From Zygnema cylindricum (taxonomy: Eukaryota > Streptophyta > Zygnematophyceae > Zygnematales > Zygnemataceae), in the NCBI GenBank assembly GCA_037447655.1, contig JBBHKE010000464.1:1-22914 (forward strand): 22,914 nt of DNA, in the 5' to 3' direction. Numbering within the stretch: the stretch's first letter is position 1; each line of letters starts with the position of its first letter. A program made the position numbers and the translations under genes. A model generated the notes under the pieces. The model worked only from the letters and a program-made list of their open reading frames with translations. It had not been told where the DNA came from and searched no databases. Positions 10,401-17,209 of the stretch are shown in pieces.

Positions 10401-12188
10401 TTAATTTTTCAGCGAGCTCTTTTTAGAGTGCTTCTTAGATTGTTTTTCTATTTCTCTGGGTCCAGTATGTTATTTTTAAAAATAAAATTTCAGGTCAAAA
10501 TAAACCTCAGGGATTGTTTTGAAACTTTCGAAGGTAATTTTTTTCTCGATTTTAAACTCGATTGTTGTCAAATTAGGGACGTGACTGAAAAAGATTGGCG
10601 ATTAAAGACTAAAAAATAAGTGATGGGAGGACTTTAATAGGAAAAAGATATTTGGAGATTTAAAGTGTTTTTTAGACGGTGTTTCCTTAAATTATGGATT
10701 CCTTCGTTTAAAATGACTATGTTCTTCTGGAAACTGTATTTTCTTTTTGTTGTTTAATTTTGTTTTGGGAACCTTCTTTTTCTTTTGTTTATATTGTTTA
10801 TTTATTTATGTTTTATTTTTTTTTCAGTCTTCTCAAACCTATGATGACAGCTGGTCGGCTTGCAGCAGAGAAGGCATTGCAGGTATGGAATTATAGCATT
10901 TCTTTAATTGTTTTCAAAAATAAATAAAAAAAAAACTTTTTTTAACTTTTTCTTTTGACCTCTTTCGAACTTTTTCTGAACCTTCTTGAATTTTTTGGAA
11001 CCTTTGTGAACCTTGTTTATTTTTTGTCGAACTTTTCTCAATTTTTTTTGAACTTTTCTCAACTTTTTTGAAACTTTCTCAACGTTACTGGGACTTTTTT
11101 GAAGCGTCTCTAAAGCTTGTTGAAACCTTTCTGAACTTTTCTGAATCTCGTTTGAACCTTTTCTGAAAGTTTTTAATCCAGATTGAATCTGTTTGATTTT
11201 TATTTTTTTTAAATTCCCGACCTGTCTGAATCTTTTTAAAGATACTTTATGGCTTTCTCCTTACCTTTCTCCACTTCTCTGAAATATTTTGTCTTTGGAA
11301 TTTGTAAACTAAACATGACATGTGATCCCTGTCACGCGGTATTGTTCTCTATATAACAGGATCTCTTCCTCTCACCCTCCTCCACTCACCCTCCAACTCT
11401 CTTGACATTTACCTGCCCCTTCACTCCCTCTCTTCCTCTCTCACTCTCTCCTCAGTTAAACCTGAGAAAAGTGATGCCTTTCTCTTCTGGTCTCAATCTC
11501 CCTCTCCCTCCCTCTCTCGCCCTCCTCCACTCAACCTCCTCCACTCAACCTCCTCCTCTCATGGCACTTACCTGCCCCTTCTCTCCCTCTCTCCCTCTCT
11601 CTCTCTCCTCTCTTCGCAGTAAAACCTGAGAAAAGGTGATGCCCTTCTCTTCTTCAGTCTCAGCCTCCCTCTCCGTCATTCCCCTCCACTTACCCTCCCC
11701 CTCTCTTGACACTTACCTGCCCCTTCCCTCTCTCTCCCCCTCTCCTCTGTGTCTCAATCTCCCTCCCCCTCCCTCTCTCACCCTCCTCAACTCACCCTCC
11801 ACTCATGCTTCCCTTCTCTTGACACTTACCTGCACCTCCCCTCCCTCTCTCCCTCTCCTCCGCAGTAAAACCCGAGAAAGGCGATGCCCTTCTCTTCTTC
11901 AGTCTCAACCCCGACGGAACCTCCGACAGCAATTCCATGCACGCCGCATGTCCCGTTTTGGAGGGAGTCAAATGGTCGGCGACGAAGTGGATCCATGTGG
12001 GAGCTTTTGACGCTCCCGTGAAAGATCCCAGTATTTGCGAGGACGAGGACGACCACTGTAAGGCGTGGGCCGCGGCCGGTGAGTGTGAGAAAAACGCCGT
12101 TTATATGGTGGGAGTGGGAAATCAGTTGGGAAGTTGTAGGAGGGCTTGTAACGCTTGTAATCCGAAGGCTCCGGTGGTTGGAAGTTAG
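3597..12188 (+). CDS. Prolyl 4-hydroxylase, plant type, with C-terminal ShKT domain (8 coding exons)
   Basis: 2-oxoglutarate/Fe(II) dioxygenase that hydroxylates peptidyl proline, in plants mainly on cell-wall glycoproteins (extensins, arabinogalactan proteins) in the ER/Golgi. My splice model has exons 3597-3718, 6621-6749, 7476-7533, 9331-9435, 9703-9760, 10102-10277, 10828-10882 and 11866-12188. All introns are GT-AG, all phases agree, and the 1026 nt encode 341 residues plus TAG. Visible marks: an N-terminal hydrophobic segment (about residues 9-22), the ISWKPRAFLY and SECDHLVSL blocks, RTSWGMF, the HxD iron ligands H177 and D179 (YDAHFDFF), YATVLMYLS and GGETVFPNA, the distal iron ligand H260, the 2-oxoglutarate-binding K270 (WSATKWIHV), then six ShKT cysteines at 292, 299, 308, 325, 329 and 332. 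The length fits plant family members as I remember them. No key catalytic residue is missing, so the gene looks functional. Exon 1 is the least certain part because it lies across a 2.9-kb intron. Confidence 0.93.
3809..3895. repeat. 11-bp telomere-like minisatellite in intron 1
   Basis: Eight consecutive segments at an exact 11-bp period begin at 3809: TAGGGTTAATC twice, then TAGGGTTATCT, TAAGGTCAATT, TAGGGTTAATC, TAGGGTTAATT, TAGGGCTGATT and TAGGGTATGG. TAGGGTT recalls the plant telomere unit TTTAGGG, but the period is 11, not 7. It starts about 90 bp inside intron 1. Confidence 0.9.
4367..4440. repeat. (CT)n microsatellite in intron 1
   Basis: Thirty CT units run from 4367 to 4426, then change into CCCTCCCTCCCCCT. 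It is a polypyrimidine on the transcribed-sense strand, as in introns 3 and 7. Confidence 0.95.
5085..5500. repeat. Pyrimidine-rich block in intron 1 with CCCTCC and CAT repeats
   Basis: Mostly C and T, with CCCTCC-type words near 5190-5250 and a (CAT)n run near 5336-5356. Long open frames here come from the absence of stop codons in pyrimidine-rich sequence and show no domain. Confidence 0.7.
5701..5934. mobile_element. Foldback element with hAT-like ends in intron 1
   Basis: It begins TAGCGATGGGCAGTGT and ends ACACTGCCCATCGCTA, a perfect 16-bp terminal inverted repeat. Further in, TCCACATAATCTCAT and its inverted partner near 5860-5880 are also related, so it could fold over much of its length. 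TAG-GATGGGC-type ends recall hAT transposons. The flanking 8 bp (TACACTAA and GTCGAGTT) do not match, so no target duplication is preserved. It has no coding capacity. Confidence 0.65.
6750..7475 (+). other. Intron 2 (726 bp)
   Basis: The donor is AG|GTATAT and the acceptor GCAAATGCAG|AGCTTT, both splitting an Arg codon. The sequence is T-rich. I see no repeat array or embedded gene in it. Confidence 0.85.
7534..9330 (+). other. Intron 3 (1797 bp), mostly a heptamer array
   Basis: The donor is CTG|GTAAGT, and the acceptor TACTATATAG|GCGGAA follows the array after about 50 bp. About 60 percent of the intron is the CCTCCCT array. Three overlapping open frames of about 470-510 codons repeating SSLLPPP run through it, one in each forward phase. 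They are artefacts of a stop-free heptamer, which is read in all three phases. Confidence 0.88.
8165..9276. repeat. CCTCCCT heptamer tandem array, about 1.1 kb
   Basis: Roughly 155-160 copies of CCTCCCT run head to tail. The last 330 bp or so (about 8945-9270) appear free of substitutions. Earlier parts have rare interruptions such as CTCCCTCCCTCC, a CCTCCTCCTCC run near 8850, CCCCTCC near 8610 and one A near 8331. The opposite strand reads AGGGAGG, rich in G-triplets. The unit is mirror-symmetric, so triplex DNA or a quadruplex is possible in principle. Homogeneity of this degree indicates recent expansion or array-wide exchange. Confidence 0.95.
9436..9702 (+). other. Intron 4 (267 bp)
   Basis: T-rich, from CAG|GTAAAC to GGGTTTTTAG|ACCGAG, between phase-0 exons. 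Several near-repeats of GAGTTGTTATTTGTTGTCTT occur near 9490-9540. Nothing else is seen. Confidence 0.85.
9984..10054 (+). repeat. Degenerate copy of the intron 5/exon 6 junction
   Basis: It matches 10066-10150. The T-rich part AACTTTTAAGCCTCTATTTTGAG pairs with AACTTTTGAACCTCAATTTTGAG, and GCTCTTCAGATTCTCGGTTATAACCATGGACAAAAA pairs with the first part of exon 6. About 14 bp around the acceptor (GCAGAAAATGGAGAG) are missing from this copy. The copy is in the same reading frame as exon 6 and the stretch between them lacks stops. Confidence 0.85.
10102..10277 (+). other. Coding exon 6: catalytic core with iron ligands HxD
   Basis: This exon encodes the first two iron ligands of the dioxygenase, in YDAHFDFF (H177, D179), and the conserved strands LQILRYNHGQKY, RYATVLMYLSNV and GGETVFPNAK. 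It begins two bases into a codon: G from exon 5 plus AA gives Glu. It ends in phase 0 at AAG|GTGAGA. The acceptor is TTTTTTGCAG. A degenerate copy of its first third sits about 90 bp upstream inside intron 5. Confidence 0.93.
10278..10827 (+). other. Intron 6 (550 bp) with degenerate GAGAGTTTTTTAG words
   Basis: The donor is AAG|GTGAGA and the acceptor TTTTTTTTCAG|TCTTCT. The first 160 bp hold loosely repeated words such as GAGAGCTTTTTTGAG, GAGAGTTTTTTTGCG and GAGAGTTTTTTAGAG. The remainder is T-rich with nothing recognisable. Confidence 0.7.
10930..11170. repeat. Degenerate minisatellite of TTTTTGAACTTTTCTCAA type in intron 7
   Basis: Words such as TTTTTTTGAACTTTTCTCAA, TTTTTTGAAACTTTCTCAA and CTTTCTGAACTTTTCTGAA recur every 15-20 bp with substitutions. 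It fills the first part of intron 7 (10883-11865), before the pyrimidine-rich duplications. Confidence 0.65.
11401..11865 (+). repeat. Tandem partial copies of the intron 7 end and start of exon 8
   Basis: CTTGACACTTACCTGCCCC-type words begin near 11401, 11559, 11705 and 11818, each followed by a pyrimidine tract. Two upstream units then carry an acceptor and a copy of the first 40-50 bp of exon 8: CTCCTCAG|TTAAACCTGAG at 11456 and CTTCGCAG|TAAAACCTGAG at 11620. The third unit has lost that part, and the fourth leads to the real acceptor at 11865/11866. Splicing at 11456 would read 54 codons and stop at TAA 11620. Splicing at 11620 would stop at TGA 11637 because of an extra base. Confidence 0.9.
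11866..12188 (+). other. Coding exon 8: distal iron ligand, 2-oxoglutarate lysine and ShKT domain
   Basis: The terminal exon encodes KPEKGDALLFFSLNPDG, then H260 and K270, then an Asp/Glu-rich linker and a six-cysteine ShKT module. ShKT modules are disulfide-rich and occur at the C terminus of some plant prolyl 4-hydroxylases, where I know of no toxic role. The exon opens after CTCCGCAG and ends in TAG at 12186. Its codons favour G or C in third position, unlike exons 1-3 and 6, which favour A or T. Decayed copies of its two ends lie on either side. Confidence 0.92.
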
Positions 12189-12485
12189 AGGAGAGGGAGA
12201 GGGGGAGAGAGGGAGAGAGGGGGTAGGGACGAGGAGAGGGGGTGGGAAGTTGTAGGATGAGTGTATAACATTTGTAAATCAAAAGCTCCGGTAGTCTGGA
12301 GTTAGAGGAGAGGGGATAGGGGGAGAGAGGGAGAGTCGAGGAGAGGGGGAGAGAGGGCGGAGAGGCAAAGGAGAGAGATGAGGGAGCGAGATGAGGGAGC
12401 GGAGGGATGGGAAACGAAGGAGAGTGAGAGAGAAACACGGCGGTTTTACGTTAGTCGGAGTGGGAAATTGAAGGAGCGTTTGTAC
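12189..12485 (+). repeat. Likely 3' untranslated region with decayed copies of the end of exon 8
   Basis: After the stop codon the strand turns purine-rich (GAGAGGGAGAGGGGG words). 12243-12315 resembles 12127-12195, the last codons of exon 8 plus its stop: TGGGAAGTTGTAGGA, then AAGCTCCGGT, then GGAGTTAGAGGAGAGG. 12422-12485 resembles 12079-12150 (GAGTGAGAGAGAAACAC, CGGAGTGGGAAAT, GGAGCGTTTGT). Both copies are degraded and out of frame. I found no clear AATAAA signal, so the transcript end is unknown. Confidence 0.8.
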
Positions 12486-12489
12486 CGAT

Positions 12490-13510
12490 AATTAGGTTTT
12501 GGGTATTTATTTAAAAGTCGAAGAGGGAACTGATTGGAGGGAAAGAGAGAAGGAGAGAAGGAAATCAGTCGGGGATTTCTAAAAGACCTTGCAATGTATG
12601 TAGGAGTTAAAAAGCTTAGAGTTTAAACTTTTTATATCTATGTTCATTTTCCCTTTTTGGTTTTAATTTAACTGCTCTCCTTGTTAAAGCTATATAAAAT
12701 GTTGACGTAGATATTTGTTTTTCCTTAGATTTGTACGTCAAAGCCCCATAATTCTAGGTAAACCCTAGTACTTTTTTTTCATTAGAATCGCTTATGTGTG
12801 TCTTTAAAATCAGTCGTTTGTGTACTTTTTCAACTTTGTTAAATGTGTTTTTAAAATTCGATGTGTTGTTTTTTACCGTTTTTATGGGATTTTTACTCCG
12901 GGACGAAGGTTTCTTTTGTTTCGGTAAAAACCTGTGTTATTTTTCTACTTTCAAATAATTGTTTAATTTTATTGATTTTAGAAAGGGGAAATGGATTCGA
13001 AGCTTTGCCAAAATAGGGAAATAAGACTATCGTGGGAAAGATTCATGGATTTTTGGTATTGACATTTTTCTAGAAATTGGTATTAAAAACGGTTTTTGCG
13101 TGGCACAAAAAAAATATTTCTAACAAGTTTAAACACATACAAAATTTTAACAGAACTGGTAAGGGTTGTCGACAAACAATATTTTGACTAAATATGACTT
13201 TTATCTTTCGAAAATCGATCTGACTGGATTTGTTAAAGATATTATACAATGTCTTAAGGGAAATGAAGAAATAAAGGGCTAATTGTGGAAGCCCATTGTT
13301 TGAACTCAGATGGGAGGAAATTGAAAAATAGAAACAGAAAAGTACAAGAGTGAATTGAAACATAAAAACGGAAATGTAAAACAGTGAACTGAAACATAGA
13401 GACGGTCTCATGCTAGCTCTCCTTAGCTTTGAGTCTCTGTATCATCAATGGGAATGTTACTGGAACATAAAAACAACTGTAAAAACCTTACAAAGAAAAC
13501 AAGAAATATA
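12490..13510. other. AT-rich DNA downstream of the hydroxylase gene, no gene seen
   Basis: T-rich to 12970, then mixed. The minus-strand open frame near 13070-13411 has low-complexity content (Phe, Ser, Leu) and no domain I recognise. The hydroxylase transcript probably ends somewhere near the left edge. Confidence 0.5.
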
Positions 13511-13715
13511 GTACGCCGTCTCTCGCTATTAGTGTTAATGTATTTTTTCCAACGTAAAACATCTTTTCTCTTTGCACTGTTGTCAGTTTGTTAATTCGAT
13601 GGCTGCGATTGAAAGGTAAGATTCTCACCCTCCGATTGGCAGCAGCCTCCCACCGAAAATCGGACATGTGTGTGTAGAAAAAAGATGTTTGGAGTGGAGA
13701 AAAAAACATTAACAC
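13511..13715. mobile_element. Short inverted-repeat element, family B, left of a tandem pair
   Basis: The left end GTACGCCGTCTCTCGCTATTAGTGTTAATG has an inverted counterpart at the right, where GATGTTTGGAGTGGAGAAAAAAACATTAACACT mirrors AGTGTTAATGTATTTTTTCC...AAAACATCTTTTC. The interior (CGATTGGCAGCAGCC...GGACATGTGTGTG) is related to the neighbouring copy. Its outermost right bases are replaced by the start of that copy. Confidence 0.7.
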
Positions 13716-13934
13716 TCACCGTGAATCGTTATTAGCGTCAAGGTTTTTTTGCCACTTAAAACATCTTTTCTCCGTACACGCTTGTCCGATTTTCAATTTG
13801 AGACCGCCAATCGGAAGCTGAGAATGTTACCTTCCAATGGCAACCGTCAGATCCACAATCCGACAAGTGTGTACGGAGAAAATATGTTTTAAGTGGCGAA
13901 AAAAACCTTGACGCAAATAACGGTTCGCGGTGTA
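13716..13934. mobile_element. Short inverted-repeat element, family B, best-preserved copy
   Basis: It begins TCACCGTGAATCGTTATTAGCGTCAAGG and ends CCTTGACGCAAATAACGGTTCGCGGTGTA. The terminal inverted repeats extend about 65-75 bp: GCCACTTAAAACATCTTTTCTCCGTACAC mirrors GTGTACGGAGAAAATATGTTTTAAGTGGC. The centre reads GACCGCCAATCGGAAGCTGAG. At about 219 bp with no coding capacity, it is a MITE-like element. The superfamily is not certain. Confidence 0.8.
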
Positions 13935-14189
13935 ATAGCGGTATGTGGTGTATTGTGTTGAGTCCATCATAGTCGACGTGCTTCGATCTCATCCGTTATG
14001 AAGAACGTTAACTGAAACATAGAAATAAAACCTTAAAAACTATAAAAAACCTTGGAGATAAAGGAGTTGAGTGTGGGAGTCCGTTGTGTAATTGTAATAT
14101 TGAAGGCTGTTTCGAAGGGTTCCAACTGAAATAACTGAAACATAGAATCTGAGGAGCCAGGGATCTATGCCTCGATTTTGTAACATAGA

Positions 14190-14290
14190 GGTCAAAAAGT
14201 TTAGGGAAAAAAGTTTAGGAGAAAAAAATTCAGGAAAAAATGGTTTAGGAAAAAAAGTTTAGGAAAAAAAAGTTTAGGAAAAAAAGTTCT
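14190..14290. repeat. GTTTAGGAAAAAAA minisatellite
   Basis: Six or seven imperfect units of AAGTTTAGGAAAAAA, 14-17 bp long, with variants such as AATTCAGGAAAAAATGG. The last three are almost identical. Confidence 0.85.
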
Positions 14291-14754
14291 CCATATAACA
14301 CTTTGTTGTGACACATCAATGAACGTATCGTTTCTGTGTCATAGTTTTACTGGACGAAAGCAAGCCGAAAAGCTGTTTTTTATTTATGGTTCTATGTCAG
14401 TTTTCCGTTGCTTAACTGGTTTTACTTGTAAAGAAAAAAAAGAAAAAGAATAAAGAAATAACGCGCTTTATTAAGAAAGCGTGATGAAAAATCTTATGAG
14501 TACATGGGGACAAAGGAAACAAACAAAAAAAAAAAAACAAAGAAAACTGAAATACTGATAAACTGAAAAAATGAGCATGGGTATAGAAAAGTAAAAGACA
14601 GTCAACATTAATTGCCGCCAATTTAAATCAGCTTTAGGTTTTCGTGAATTATGAATGTAATTGTACTTTTTTTATGTAAGATTTCGAGGCTAGTCAAAAA
14701 ATGGACCTTACGAAAACTTTGTATTTTTTACTTCAAATGATTAATTTTTGAAAA

Positions 14755-14956
14755 GTACACCACGAATCGCTCTCCCCCAAATTTTGACCCAAATTCTCAA
14801 ATATAATTATTAATTCTTAAATTTTGAGTAATTTCTAATTAGAGTATAAATGATTTATCCTAAAATTTTGAAATTCCCAATTAGCGTTAATAACGCTATT
14901 ATTTATTATTTTCTACGTTATTTATTTCTTGACGCTAATAGCGATTCGCGGTGTAC
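14755..14956. mobile_element. Short inverted-repeat element, family A, best-preserved copy
   Basis: The ends are GTACACCACGAATCGCT and AGCGATTCGCGGTGTAC, inverted with 16 of 17 positions matching. Both extremities are GTAC, which could be a 4-bp target duplication or part of the element. The interior contains CCCCCAAATTTTGACCC, AATTATTAATTCTTAAATTTTGAG and CCCAATTAGCGTTAATAACGC, shared with 966-1148. It is 202 bp long with no coding capacity. Confidence 0.8.
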
Positions 14957-15087
14957 TATATATACTTTTGTATACAATGTATATTTTTGAAAAAAAGGCT
15001 CAAACTTCAGAAGTAAATCAAAATAAAGTGCCTCAAATGATCAAAATACAATATGGACCAAAAAAAATGTACGTCTTCGTTTTTTGC

Positions 15088-15410
15088 AAAAAAAAAAAAA
15101 AAAAAAAAAAAACAGTTACACTCGGTAATAAACTAAAGCTTGAGCAGTCTTGTGAAGTACCGTAATTCGGATGTAATTTACACATACCTTTTTTTTTTTT
15201 CTTTTTTCTCCTCTTTTTTTTTTTTTTTTTTCCTTTCTTTCCGTAACATCTTTTGCAAATCACTTAATGTATATTAGTCATATATAGTTTTTTTGTACTG
15301 AAATGTACTTTTCTTTGTTACTCTATGTGAATTTTTTGTATCGCATATGTGCTTCGACTGCAATGACATACATTTATTGTTCACAAAAAAAAAAAAAAAA
15401 AAAAAAAAGA
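15088..15410. repeat. Poly(A) and poly(T) tracts
   Basis: An A-run at 15088-15112, T-rich runs at about 15188-15231 and another A-run near 15385-15408. The last follows ATTTATTGTTCAC and could be the tail of an old retroposed sequence, but no gene body is recognisable in front of it. Confidence 0.6.
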
Positions 15411-15866
15411 ACGAAGAAGAAAAAGAATTAAGAATAAATTTCGACTTTGTTCATTTTTTAAAAATTAATTGCCATTTCGTTTCAATAACCGGACAAGATT
15501 AAATAATTTAAAAAAAACCGACAAATGTGGTTCAAATAAAAGATATTTTGAGACTTCCAATTAAGTTTGAAGTGGTGTTAGCTAAGCTTACAAAAGAGTG
15601 ATAGAGATAAAAATGAAACACAGAAAATAGGAATGATACTGGCGGTTATTTTCCCTCTCCTTCCACTTTTCCTTCTCCCTCTTCCCCTGCTTTGTACCCC
15701 TTCCCCCCCTAAAGCAACATACTACACTAATAAGGTATGACGAAGCATTTAGGGGCCGAGGGAGCTACTCGTCCCCGTATTTATATATTAATACAAGTAA
15801 ATATTTAGTATAGTACTATAATGTAATAATATATAGCTTAATAATTTGTATATGTATAGTATTTGC

Positions 15867-16336
15867 TAGTGTTCTGTATCGGCAAGGATTTGCCGATAAA
15901 CTATATGTACCTTTTTTTGGCTTGCCGGTAATGGATATATTGGCACGATAGTTATTGATATCGGTGTTATCGCCGATAAAACACCGATAATATTGTTTTT
16001 TTATCGCGATAACACCGATATCGATAACTACCGGCGATAAATGTACAGAACGTACCGTACAACTGTACGATTTATTAGGTCGTACTTAACCGCGGCTATT
16101 CCGTTACACAGAGTACGGAACATATTGTTACACATGGCATGCCACACTAAATGCGGTGAAAAATAAAATACAGTTTATTATACAGTGCTATTATATAGCG
16201 TACAATATATTTTCCACTTATCGCCGATAAGGAATTTGTTGGTCTCAGAGCAATATATCGGGACCCCCAGTTCGATAACCGATAACTATCGGTATCAGTG
16301 TTATCGCGATAAATTTTTTGCCGATACACAACACTA
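15867..16336. mobile_element. hAT-like non-autonomous element with internal foldback
   Basis: The left end TAGTGTTCTGTATCGGCAA and the right end, read inward on the other strand, TAGTGTTGTGTATCGGCAA differ at one position. TAGTG-type ends suggest the hAT superfamily. Inside, TAGTTATTGATATCGGTGTTATCGCCGATA (from about 15950) is inverted as TATCGCGATAACACCGATATCGATAACTA (about 16001-16030), and ATCGGTGTTATCGC words recur near 16290. The flanks AGTATTTG and ACTATTTA are only loosely alike. No transposase frame is present. Confidence 0.65.
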
Positions 16337-16620
16337 CACTATTTACAAATATTAATACAAGTATTTTTTCGTTCAAAAGCGCTTTTGCTTTGCTAATTTG
16401 TCCCTGCTTCTTTTCTTTGTTTTTTCCTTTCCTTTGAAAGAGCACCTTTATATGAATCGCTATTTCGCTGATTTTTCCCCTCCTCTTTCGGCTGAGGGTG
16501 TAAGGTAAGCTGTCACCGTTGTCACACTTCCGCCATACACCATACGTCATACGTATTGATAAGCTTCGTAGAATCTAGAATCGAGGATTACAATGGACAA
16601 TTTTGTTAAAGGAAATTACG

Positions 16621-16700
16621 AGGCAGCCAATATTTGAACCTGGGACCTTTCCCTGAAGTTGTGAATGCGCCTCAACCACTACGCCACTCAGCTGGGTGTC
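16621..16700 (-). repeat. tRNA-derived SINE-like head
   Basis: The minus strand carries a polymerase III A-box-like TGGCGTAGTGGTTGAGG (16670-16686) and a B-box-like GGTTCAAATA (16631-16640) at tRNA-like spacing. The flanking bases do not form an acceptor stem, so it is not a working tRNA gene. It most resembles the head of a SINE or a tRNA pseudogene. The body and tail would lie toward 16560, without a clear poly(A) or T-rich end. Confidence 0.6.
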
Positions 16701-16906
16701 CTAATTGGTGAGTCCTTCATATTAGATATTTCTAATAAGGATCCAGGTATCAAATGGCACATTTTTCATATGCCAACATGAATAACCGTTTTTGGTTGTT
16801 ATCTAAAAAAGAGCATGAGCGCAATAAAATGTGGAACAAAGGGAAGCAACACAAAAAGAAAGCAGCGAATATATAGTTATACGCTTTTGTGTGGAGACAA
16901 AAGTTT

Positions 16907-17202
16907 ATCCCCTCCCCCTCCCTCTCCCCCTCCCTCTCCCTCTCCCTCTCCCTCTCCCTCTCCCTCTCCCTCTCTCTCTCTCCCCCTCTCTCTCCCCCTC
17001 TCTCCCCCTCCCCCTCTCCCTCTCCCTCTCTCCCTCTCCCTCTCCCTCTCCCTCTCCCTCTCCCTCTCCCTCTCCCTCTCCCTCTCCCTCTCCCTCTCCC
17101 TCTCCCTCTCCCTCTCCCTCTCCCTCTCCCTCTCCTCTCCCTCTCCCTCTCCCCCTCCCCCTCCCCCTCTCCCTCTCCCTCTCCCTCTCCCTCTCCCTCT
17201 CC
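16907..17202. repeat. CCCTCT hexamer array, about 0.3 kb
   Basis: Mostly CCCTCT units, with interspersed (CT)n and CCCCCT variants, flanked by unrelated AT-rich sequence. Open frames of Pro-Leu or Ser-Pro on the plus strand and Arg-Glu or Glu-Gly on the minus strand are artefacts. Confidence 0.95.
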
Positions 17203-17209
17203 AATTTAT

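Noticed and set aside
11968-12438. 156-codon minus-strand frame opposite exon 8
   Set aside because: It is a shadow of the exon 8 coding sequence and of the GA-rich 3' region, with Pro/Ser/Leu-rich content.
16621-16700. Functional tRNA gene on the minus strand
   Set aside because: The promoter-like boxes are present but the expected acceptor stem and a good T-stem do not form.
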